DNA from: Litoditis marina
Taxonomy: Eukaryota > Nematoda > Chromadorea > Rhabditida > Rhabditidae
Reading direction: 5' to 3'
DNA length: 64,000 nucleotides
Assembly: GCA_964036275.1 (NCBI GenBank)
Contig: OZ038434.1
Location: 36,355,279-36,419,278 of the forward strand
The notes beneath the pieces are model-generated. The model worked only from the letters and a program-made list of their open reading frames with translations, did no database searches and had not been told where the DNA came from. The number at the start of each line of letters is the position of its first letter. Within the stretch, counting starts at the first letter, position 1. This document shows, one piece after another, positions 34,946 to 43,942 of the stretch. Made by a program: the position numbers and the translations under genes.

Positions 34946-36128
34946 CATAAGTATTGTTAACACCCCCCTCAATGGGATAACCACCCTGGTCACACCCGTA
35001 AAGACATGAGAGCCTCCCGTATGAATTATATGGCTCAACAAGACAAAAGGTGTTATTATCGTAGGTTAAAAAGGGGTGGGACTACCGTATGAGAGGGGCA
35101 CGCCCTAACAATATCGCTCTATTATATCACGTACCTCATGCCTACCCTTCCTCACCAAGTTCTGTGACTTGTCATATTACAAGTACACTACTGTTGTGTG
35201 TCATTCCCCCTCCGGTCTTTTCGACCGTGAACTTCAGATCGAAAATATAGTAACATCTGACACGTTCACACTTTGAGCACCACCACGGCCGAAACTACTG
35301 AGGTCAATCTCTACTATTATTCATGGCTGCAGAAACGGCTGGGGTCAATATACTATTCCTGTAGCATACATCTCTACTATGGTTCATGCGTACATCATGA
35401 ACCGTTCCTCATTCCTACCACCCATGGAGAAGCTGTGCTCTCATCTATAGAGATTATAAGCAAGTCTAATTCGTTTGTTGGCGTAGTCTATTTCTCACAT
35501 TAGAAAACACAAAAAATGTAGCAGTCTCAATAGGAATGAAAATCAACTACACATAGTTCCGCAAGTTACATAGGCTATCTAATAGTATACTTTTTTCTTG
35601 GTATTTTATGCGATATCATTCCAACTGACGCTCTTTAGTACATATTTTTCAAGGACTGACTCCATACGATTTTTGAAGCAATTAAACTGAATCTTGTGAA
35701 TGAGAAAATGTCTAATTTTTATGGAGCACAGGTACTGTAAGGGTCTCAGTTGGAATGATAAGATATATGATAACGACTACTACACACAATCTTAGTATGC
35801 AAGCACAGTACGCTATGCAAGCACAGTACGCTATCGCTGCCGTGTTCATGCGGCAGGACAATTCGTGTTATATGCCGGCACATGATGAGCACACTCAACG
35901 ACGCAAACTCGTGTTTCTATTGTACATAACACTCAGGAAAGGGACTGCTCTACTGTATATATGATATTCATTTATTCATTATAATAATCATTATTCATTA
36001 TAATAATCATTATTCATTATAATAATCATTATTCACCTCATTAAAGACCTGTCTATTATATATAAATAAACACTTGTATATAAATGTTTCGCGAAAAAAT
36101 ATATAAAAAACTTCTGAAAGGTACTTAC

Positions 36129-36977
36129 CTAAAACGAGTCATCTTCATCCAGCTTGTACTGGAAGCTAAATGTTTCGAACCCAAAATCCTCAGCAATATC
36201 ACATAACCGCGGTCTAAATAAAGGTATAGAGGGTGAAAAATAATCAAAATCAAGTGTGCTCTCAATGAGCGGGTATGACTAGACATAGTTTGTTCCTCCC
36301 ATAGCTCCCTACAGTAAGCTGAGCAAACTTCGCAAACAATGTTTGGTGTATTGGTGTTCACGGATTTACTCTAAGTTTTGTTAGTATATTCTACACATTT
36401 ACTACTACGAACTCTGGAAGTTTGAAACCAAAATAATGAACCATTCATTAGAAAAACACTACTGAATATCTGACGGGTTACTGTAGCAGGACATCGATTG
36501 GTGAAACGGACCATAATAAATTCAAATAACTACACAAGTGAATACGTGAAAAAAAGTTTACTCACAGTGCGAGTTCCGCCAGAGCCTGTAGCTCGGCCAA
36601 ATCGTCCTCATCGGCTGGTTCGAACCAGATCTCGACCGAGCAACTACCGCTTTTACGCGTAGTGTCGGTGAGACAATCTCGGAAGATGGGGTACCCGTAG
36701 CTGAGCTCAGCTATGAGAGAGGCCCGTTCCTAGATGAGAAAAATTGTAGTAGAAGACCTAATTGAATTTCTACATTTGAAGCAAGCAAACGATTTTTTGG
36801 ACTTGAAGAATCCTCAAAATACGTGGTACTTCTCAACGATAATCATCATTTTCTCTAGTGTAGTAAAACAACACTAAATGGGTTTTTTTCGTACTTACTC
36901 CGGCAAAGAAATTAATCTGAATGTCCCCGACTAGCTGGTGGTGTGCCAGAACCTCGTCGAACATGCCGGCAGCTTGA
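36129..36977 (-). CDS. 3' exons of an unidentified gene, cut off by the Maverick remnant
   Basis: Exons in transcript order: about 36977-36899, 36729-36566 and 36213-36129 (TAG), with consensus gtaagt and gtgagt donors and matching phases. The translated part is about 108 residues and acidic towards its end (FEPADEDDLAEL; stops after KLDEDDSF). Family not recognised. Upstream of codon SQAAGMFDEV the sequence changes into element-like DNA read on the other strand, with no good acceptor. So the gene's 5' part is probably displaced or lost, or the exon start is a weak acceptor (tctcaag). Confidence 0.55.
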
Positions 36978-37420
36978 GAAGTGCAATACCATCAAACATT
37001 GAGAACTCACTACCAATGGCCTGCATACTAGGCAGGTATACAGCGGACGTTAATCACGCCATCACGAGTAATCAATCACAAACCGTCATCACGCAGTTGA
37101 GTAAAAAACGTTACAATATAGTGCGAGCAATACACCGTTGGAAGTCGGAAGCGAAAAAGTTGATTGACGACGCGGAGATAAATCAGTTGGACACTACTCT
37201 TGTACCACTTCAGAAAATTGCTCATACATTACCCAACTACTGCATTCAGGTTTTCTCCAGAACCCCACCTGAAAAAATTTACTCGCAGCTATGGCGGGGA
37301 AACGACCACATCACAAATCGTAATATAGTTATTGCATTATTCAACGACCGGTGCAATACCTTTGCAACTACTAGAAAATCCATAGCGCAAACCATTTGTC
37401 AGCTATGCAGTGAGAGTTAT

Positions 37421-37669
37421 TTTATATATATTTATATTTATTCATTCACTTCGCTTTGTTACGAGGCGGTGATCATCATACATGTCACAGATCTTTGTAG
37501 TAGCAGTTTCTTGTGAGGTCTTGGAAGCCTTCATGGTGGACTATCGAATGCTCTTTTGGCATTGATCCAGTGAAAAGCGAGAAACTTCTTAGGGGGAGGG
37601 GGGAGATAACTGCTTGTGAAACATGCATTCCTGTTATAGATAACTGTTATAACTGAGAGTAACTGTAAC
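37421..37669 (-). mobile_element. Repeat F insertion in polymerase, 10-bp target duplication
   Basis: Flanked by TGAGAGTTAT at 37411-37420 and 37670-37679. Its sequence is the reverse complement of repeat F at 24005-24225. A 9-10-bp duplication is typical of Mutator-like elements, so it may be a non-autonomous MULE; no transposase is seen. Confidence 0.8.
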
Positions 37670-39116
37670 TGAGAGTTATACCAAAATTCATATGCATCAG
37701 TGTAACTTCAAATGCCTAAACTGTGGTCAAACTGGAGAGTGCATCTCGGAGAACCTGCAAATAGAGTGTGAAGATTGCCACCGTATTTTCAACAACCAGC
37801 ATTGTTTTGATATGCATAAAAAACCCATAAAAAGGCAAACAAGTCATTGCTCTACGCTGAAAAGATGTCCAGTTTGTGAGGTAACTTATAAACCAAGGAA
37901 CTTGAGAAATGAGGGACATGTTTGCGGTAAGACAGTGTTTTGCAATAGCTGTAAGCATCATGTACAAGCGGTAGAACACGACTGCTGCTGGGTCCCACCT
38001 CAGCGCGATCAAGTTGACGCGAAGAAAAAGAAGCAAAAAACATTCAAAATTGTGGTGTACGATTTTGAAACAGTTTTAATAGAAGACACCAATAACCTTA
38101 AGGGCTTGTGTAGACAATGGGCCAATTATGTATGCTACTCAATTATGTGTCAAAACTGCTACAAACAACCACCGGAGACTAACTGTACGGTCTCTACAAT
38201 CGCACGACAAGGTTACTTTCGTCATTACCCAGGAGACCCCACAGAGATGGTGGTGGACCAGTTTCTGAATTTTATTCTACACCAGAAAACTCTCGATGGA
38301 GCCATTGTTATAGCCCACAACGCCGCCAAATTTGATATTCACTTTCTCATATACCCACTGATCAAGCGTGGTATTATCCCGCGTATAGTGAAAAATGGAC
38401 TGAAAATATTCAACATGACGATTGCCCCGGATGAAACTGAGAAATACAACAAACTAGTTTTCAAAGATTCATTTTTATTTATACCAATGGGTCTCGCCAG
38501 TCTACCAGAAGCGTTTGGATTCTCAGATATGAAGAAAGGTACATTTCCTTTTTTATTGAACCACCCGGATAATTACAGCCTGGAACTCTCAACACTACCC
38601 GATCTCAAGTATCACCATGTCAACAGTTTGAAACAGGCAGGACACGACATGTTTTCAGAATGGTATCAGCAGAACAAACACCAAAAGTTCTCATTTATGA
38701 AAGAGCTTCATGAGTATTGTTGGAATGATGTGAAAGTACTACACAAAGGTGTTTCAAAATACATTGAGACAAGTCTGGAGATGACCGGTTTCAACACGAT
38801 AATTCACTGTTCGACGTTTTCATCATTCAGTTTTTTTCTTATTAAAAATTTACATATGAAACCCCAGCAAGTCGGTATAATACCGGGAACAGGCTTTCAT
38901 GGTAACGATGTTCAATCACAGCTAGCTGTCAGATATATAAAATGGGTTGAACACACGAAAAACATCGAGTTACAGTATATCTTGAGAGGTGGCGAATACA
39001 CATTCAATCATGATGGTCGTAAAATAAAGGTCGACGCTTACCATAACGATATGAATATTGTATACGAGGTGTTAGGCTGTTTTATTCACGGTTGCCCTCT
39101 ACATACAAAACCGAAT

Positions 39117-39311
39117 ATAGTGAGTGCCAAATTTATAAACTTCTGTCTCTCGCCGGAATCGAACCTGCGAGCAAAATATTTGTAGCAGGGCGCTAAACAC
39201 TGCGCTATTAGTGCACATAACAAGCAAGCTTTAAAATCGAAGACATGTGTACGTACACAGCGGAAAGTGAGATATACAGTACACTCCAGCCTTTTCGTTG
39301 GCGACGACTAT
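39117..39311 (-). mobile_element. Family 3 tRNA-like repeat inserted in polymerase
   Basis: Begins 'tatagtgagtgccaaattta' and ends 'ggcgacgactata', with the termini 'tatag'/'ctata' inverted and a TA target. It contains the B-box complement 'ggaatcgaacctgcgagc'. Exactly 195 bp separate the two halves of the interrupted reading frame, so the frame is kept but stops inside the insert kill it. Confidence 0.8.
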
Positions 39312-41084
39312 ACTAAACACCCATTCTACAACAAATTGATGTGCCAAGTATACAAGGAAACAATGGATCGGCTGGAAATCATTAGAGAGCGTGGTTACCA
39401 CTTGGTTACTGTATGGGAACATGAAATTATGACGGAATTGAAAACTAATCCGAAAATGCGTGATTTCTTTCAAGCGGTAAATCATACAAGTTGTTTACAA
39501 ATACGTGACTCGTTCTACGGTGCGCGAACACAAAACTTCGTACTGAAGAAAAAGCCAGACTATGAAAAAGGGGAGACAATAGAACATCTAGATGTAAACA
39601 GTATGTACCCGTACATATTGTGTAACACACCATTCCCACGAGGTCAACCCTAGGTCATAACCGTGGACATCAAAGAAATCAAACTACCACTATGTTACAC
39701 AGGCTTCTTCCTGCTAGATATTCTACCACCCCGAAACATGTTACACCCGATCATCCCGGCTCGTATGAATGAGAAATTACTTTTTCCATTATGTCGTACA
39801 TGTGCACAGGAGAATAGTAAAGTCTTATGTACACATCAGCTAGAATCGGAAAGATTCTTACATGTCACCGTGTCACATAATGAACTGGAGAAGGCGCTTG
39901 AGCATGGCTACAGAGTTCTCAAGGTTTACGAAGTATGGCACTGGCCAGAACATAAATGGGGAACGGATCTTTTCGAAAAATTTCTGCACGACTTCATCAA
40001 AGTGAAAATGGAAGCCAGTGGATGGCCTAGGGAGGGTATGACAGATCAGCAAAAAGATCAAATGATTGAAGAATTATACCAAAACGAGGGAATCCGTATG
40101 CAAAAATCGAAAGTGGAGAAACATTTACCACTACGCTGTCTGAGTAAGCTAGCAATCAACAGTAGTTGGGGTAAATTTGGAGAACGGAGTGATAAAACTA
40201 ATCACGTAATTCTCAATGCAGATTCTACTGAATTCTGTGAACTGATGCATGACGATACACTAGAGGTAGGGTGTGAAAACCTAGGAAGCGGTTACTTACT
40301 AGTCTCGTACAAAAAATTAAATCAATTTCTAGTACCAGTTCCTTATACCAGCTGTGCAATTGCTTCCCTGGTAACAGCGGCAGGTCGCATAATGCTATGG
40401 ACAGCTCTTGAAAGATTAGGTGAAAGAGCATTGTATTGTGTATTGTGATACCGATTCTTGTGTTATGATTTCACGACCCGGTGCTGATAATTTGGATGAT
40501 TTGAAAGGTTGCTATTTGGGGAAATGGCAAAGTGAACTACCTGAAAACTTTACAATAACCGATTTTGTCAGTACCGGCCCCAAAGTGTACTCCTATATTT
40601 TGGTTAACACAGAGACAGGCGAGAAACATGAGGTTTGCAAATCGAGAGGTATCATTTTAGATGTTGCAGCGGCTAAGAAAGTTTGTTTCAACACAATGCT
40701 TGAGCAAGTGAATGCAATGGTCTTGCAAGATACAGAGATTGTTATAACAACAGAGCGGATGGCGGTTGTGAAAAAGTTTGGTCAGGTGTACAGCAAACTA
40801 ATAGAGAAGAGATTGAAACCAGTAATGAACAAATTATTGGTAACTGAAAATTTTCACACACTTCCATACGGGTGGACCATGTAATTCGTTAAAAATAATT
40901 GTTTTCTCTTGAAAATAATTTATTCTTGTTCAACTTTTAAAGTCTTGACACAACACGCTCCCGGATCCGGTTATCATTATGCATAATTCTAATGTGAAAA
41001 CCCATTTCACACATCACGCCTTCTATAGAAATTATGATTTCGGGGGGGGGGGGGGTGAAAACTAGTCAACTCGGACCCTCTAGC

Positions 41085-41096
41085 CGGTATAAAAGC
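41085..41096 (+). promoter_or_regulatory. TATA box of a Maverick-region gene
   Basis: 'ggtataaaagcag' lies 30-36 bp before the ATG at 41123, a compact virus-like arrangement. It is the only clear TATA-type promoter seen next to an ORF in the element. Confidence 0.5.
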
Positions 41097-41122
41097 AGCC
41101 ACCAACAAGGTGCATCACGGCA

Positions 41123-41414
41123 ATGCAAAGCCTAATGTCGGTCCAGACAACATCGCCAAGCAGCCCTTCGACCCCGGCCAGCCCCACATCACCAGCCAGG
41201 TCGCCAGCCAGGTCGCCAGCCAGCCCTTCGCCGCCAGCCAGCCCCACGCCGCCAGCCACGTCGCCAGCCAGGTCGTCAAGCAGCACCCCGGATGCCAGGA
41301 CGGATGCACTGGAGGAAGCAATCAGTGCCGTCACAGAACGACTTCATCGTTGCGAAGTAAGTCATTTTATTATTATACAACAATTTTCAGGTGGATAAAA
41401 CTATTAGAGGTTGA
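41123..41414 (+). CDS. Ser/Pro-rich small protein of the Maverick remnant
   Basis: Two exons, 41123-41356 and 41391-41414, with a 34-bp intron (gtaagt to ttttcag), give 85 residues. Residues 10-57 are a low-complexity SP/ASP repeat (built from a 'cgccagcca' nucleotide repeat). They are followed by a short helical part, DALEEAISAVTERLHRCE. Function unknown. The repetitive DNA also opens other frames, so the frame choice rests on the TATA-ATG spacing and the helical tail. Confidence 0.45.
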
Positions 41415-41689
41415 AAAAGAAAAAAGTCACTTTAAGATGTTAAAGTTTATCAGATAAATAAAACTATAAGAAGTTAAAAAGAAAAAAATCACTTAAAAAT
41501 GTTAATCTATTTGAGTCGGTTATCAGTTATTGGTTATAATAATAGAAACCTAGTCCGGAGCCGACGAAAGAAGATCTTGATCTGAAATATTTGTTTTTTA
41601 CTGCATTACACAGTGAATATCACTTTATCTTAAAAGCGTATAGTCGATTCTCATTCCTATCGAGACTGTTACAGGAGAGTATTTGACCC

Positions 41690-42205
41690 CATGGGGATTA
41701 ATGGGAGTGAATGGCATATTCAACCAGTCACTGAAAGTGTAGAGTATCGATTGAATAAAAAATGTACGCTAGTGAGATACAGGATTTCATTAAAATGGAT
41801 GGAACCCTCTCTATATTATTTTCTGGAATGTTTGCCTGCGATCAGTTACCGTCTACCGTATCAAAGAGAGAATATTTTATGGTGGTCAATACAATGGCGC
41901 ACGGGTCCGAGGGAGAGCATTGGCAGCTAATATATGTGAAGAGGAAAATCTGTTACTTTTTCTGCTCTCTAGGTAGGAAACCTAGTGGGCATTTACGGAA
42001 ATATACACGTCAATTCACCAGAGTTGTTCACAACAGAACCGGGCCCCAGCTTCTTCAGAGATAACTTGTGGTGGTTACACAATTTTCGTAGCGAAAATGT
42101 TATCTAAAAAACTCTTTTAAACGTATTTGTAATTTTTTTGAGGAAATTCGTCATGATGATGACTTTATTCGTTATTTCATGGCAAAGGTGTACAAGTATA
42201 TTCCC
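41690..42205 (+). pseudogene. Adenain-like cysteine protease of the Maverick remnant, frameshifted
   Basis: Polintons carry an adenovirus-type (C5) protease for capsid maturation. Here the conserved blocks lie in different frames: an N-terminal block with FSGMFACDQLP and YFMVVNTMAHGSEGEHWQLI (catalytic His in EHW, from about 41759); FCSLGRKP; then the Cys block TCGGYTIFVAKML (about 42064); and a C-terminal FFEEIRHDDDFIRYFM (about 42133). At least two frameshifts separate them, so it is inactive. It lies downstream of the polymerase in the same direction. Confidence 0.75.
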
Positions 42206-42536
42206 CCCCCCCACACGGTAAATAGTATTCAGCCAAATGCCTGTGAATACAATAAGAAACCATGGTGAGAACGGATGAATTACCGTGACCCGACCCCCGT
42301 ATTGATTGGACTTTTGTTCTACGGTCTTTTTGCATACCGCTGAGAACAATCAGACTAACTTGATGTGTCCTTTGAATACCGCTGCATAATTTTGGAGCTC
42401 TGTTGTAAAATACTATTACTTTTTTTCATTTGAAATGTAAACCTTGTACATTTTTTTAAAATAACATAAAATATTGCACTTCTCTTCGTTTTTCCGATAC
42501 TCGATAGAATTAGCCATCTTTTTTCTTACTTTAAGA

Positions 42537-42653
42537 ATGATCAACGTCGACTTCTTCGACTTCTTGGAGCAACTCCCCCAATTTATTCTATTTATGATTT
42601 TCGCCGTGTTGAATTGGTCCGAGCTGTTGATTATGGCGTGGAATTTGGGGTGA
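42537..42653 (+). CDS. Small putative membrane protein (38 residues)
   Basis: ATG to TGA with one strongly hydrophobic segment (PQFILFMIFAVLNW) behind an acidic N-terminus (MINVDFFDFLEQ). It lies between protease remnant and the next element ORF, so it may be a Maverick gene. A donor-like ggtgag overlaps the stop, so it could be an exon of something longer. Family not recognised. Confidence 0.35.
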   Translation: MINVDFFDFLEQLPQFILFMIFAVLNWSELLIMAWNLG

Positions 42654-42780
42654 GTAACCGTCAAGCTCTTGATACCGTAACCTGTAACAATGATTGAATT
42701 CGGCTATATAAAATCTTTTGAAATTTTTTACGCCAATCTACTAACCGTAAGCAGCAAAATGAGACTCTTGAAAAGACGAG

Positions 42781-43200
42781 ATGTTTGATTTTGGCTATAT
42801 TATTTATAAGAACAACCATGTGTTCAGGCATGTCGGCCGGTGCTGCCGAAAGTACCTCTCGCGACCGGCCCGGCCGTGTCGTATCGTGCTCGATCAGTTG
42901 AGCCGTGTTGAAGTGAATGCTGATGGAGATCTAGAAAAGTTCTTCTGCCTTAGTGTTGAGGATTTGTTGACTGGTGAGGTCGTGCAGGACCGTCGCGATG
43001 TGTCAAAAAAGTTTCGCATTTTGCACAGTTGTGAATTTGAGGGAAAATGTTGCGCTTTTATACCCATTTTGGGGGGGGGGGGGGGCGGCCCCCCCCCCCT
43101 CCTACATCGTAAAAAAACCAGCCCTGTGGCAACCTGCTCTGATGTGTTGGTGGGGACTGAGGATTATCGATTTTTCTATGTTTTCGAAAAAAGTACGTAA
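42781..43200 (+). CDS. Uncharacterised ORF of the Maverick remnant
   Basis: About the first 95 codons look like genuine coding sequence (RCCRKYLSRPARPC; then LSRVEVNADGDLEKFFCLS; then EDLLTGEVVQDRRDVSKKFR), Cys- and Arg-rich with no signal peptide. After that the frame runs through a G/C homopolymer block (43069-43100), so the 3' part of the translation is unreliable. Family not recognised. Its position and strand agree with an element gene. Confidence 0.4.
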   Translation: MFDFGYIIYKNNHVFRHVGRCCRKYLSRPARPCRIVLDQLSRVEVNADGDLEKFFCLSVEDLLTGEVVQDRRDVSKKFRILHSCEFEGKCCAFIPILGGGGGGPPPLLHRKKTSPVATCSDVLVGTEDYRFFYVFEKST

Positions 43201-43372
43201 ATGAGGAAAAAATGAGAAAATTCAGAGATTTAACATACGCAGAGTATAATAAATGGGTAAACATATCTAGCAAGTTAATAAAATGAGGAAAGGTATATTA
43301 ATATTAATGTGTAAAGGTATATTAGTTTTTAAATCTAATCATTTTCAGTTGAGCAGAAATGTCACTTGAAAA

Positions 43373-43768
43373 CTATAGATTCGAAAACTTTTTTAACCCT
43401 TTCACACTGGGCTGAGTTGCCAGATCCGAAAATTTTTCACAATGAGCTGTATCTTCTTCATCAGCGTTAAGCGTAGTATGCTCAACCACAATGGCGCAGA
43501 TTCATTGTAGGCATTCTTTGACCATTGCGTCAAGGTGTGCAACTTGCGTCATTTGCTCTGTGTCTGTTGACTCGGTACATCTCATGTTATTCAGTCTGTA
43601 GCACTGAAGTGAGTTTTCGGTGACTATTTCGGGCGTGATGGCATAATTCCCCATATGAAAAGATGTTCCGACTGTAATGGTCTGATTGGGGAATACATGT
43701 GTCTCAATTTCTTGGGTATTTGTCAGAACAATGAGCACTACGAGAATCGTCGTGTATAGCATACCCAT
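43373..43768 (-). pseudogene. Secreted or envelope-like protein fragment with in-frame stop
   Basis: Minus-strand ATG at 43768 with a classic signal peptide (hydrophobic TTILVVLIVLTNTQ), then an ectodomain-like stretch with an NQT glycosylation site and spaced cysteines. TGA at 43502-43504 interrupts it. The same frame stays open a further 42 codons, with another Cys pair, to TAG at 43373. Upstream it runs into the satellite. Nematode Mavericks have been reported to carry a fusogen-like glycoprotein gene; this may be its N-terminal remnant, but no family motif proves it. Confidence 0.45.
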
Positions 43769-43942
43769 GGTAGAATATTTTCGAAATTGAAACTTTGTAC
43801 TTTGTGGAGTCTCGATTATTAAGTTCTCGTACATCTTTGCAGCGTGCATAGGTAAGAATGACCAGGTGCTACTACCGCCCCATACGTGAAAATGAGGGAA
43901 GTGATGTATGATCCTGGGGGGTGAGAGAATAGATTTATCGCT

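Larger units (their letters stand above)
31341..36128. other. Intergenic repeat cluster
   Basis: No gene was recognised. It contains an inverted-repeat member, a composite foldback with MITE A, two tRNA-like repeats, an interrupted MITE A and a single satellite monomer (all listed). A tandem duplication of the 18-mer 'atgcaagcacagtacgct' occurs at 35799-35834, and a threefold 'attcattataataatc' at 35967-36034. An imperfect palindrome lies at about 33775-33900 around 'ttttggtattgttctcag'. Confidence 0.5.
36978..40884 (+). pseudogene. Maverick/Polinton protein-primed DNA polymerase B, broken
   Basis: Replicates the linear element DNA by protein priming. Visible in order: an N-terminal region (to 37420) with RNIVIALFNDRCNTFA; a Cys-rich zinc-finger-like part (CLNCGQTGEC to about 37980); Exo I YDFET (38065); Exo II AHNAAKFDIHFL; Exo III YCWNDVKVLHKG; Pol A DVNSMYPYIL (39595); Pol B LAINSSWGKFG (40150); Pol C YCDTDS (40444); and the end LPYGWTM. 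Four lesions: a 249-bp insertion with a 10-bp target duplication at 37421; a 195-bp insertion at 39117; an in-frame TAG at 39651; and a 7-bp tandem duplication (tattgtg at 40434 and 40441) that shifts the frame just before Pol C. Removing each insertion would restore frame, so decay is recent. No integrase or packaging ATPase was seen nearby; the element is incomplete. The 5' start is not defined. Confidence 0.9.

Noticed and set aside
43058..43110. Poly-G/poly-C block as a possible G-quadruplex regulatory element
   Set aside because: Homopolymer runs of this type recur at 13949, 24331, 28597 and 41042 and may be partly sequencing or assembly artefacts; no context supports function.
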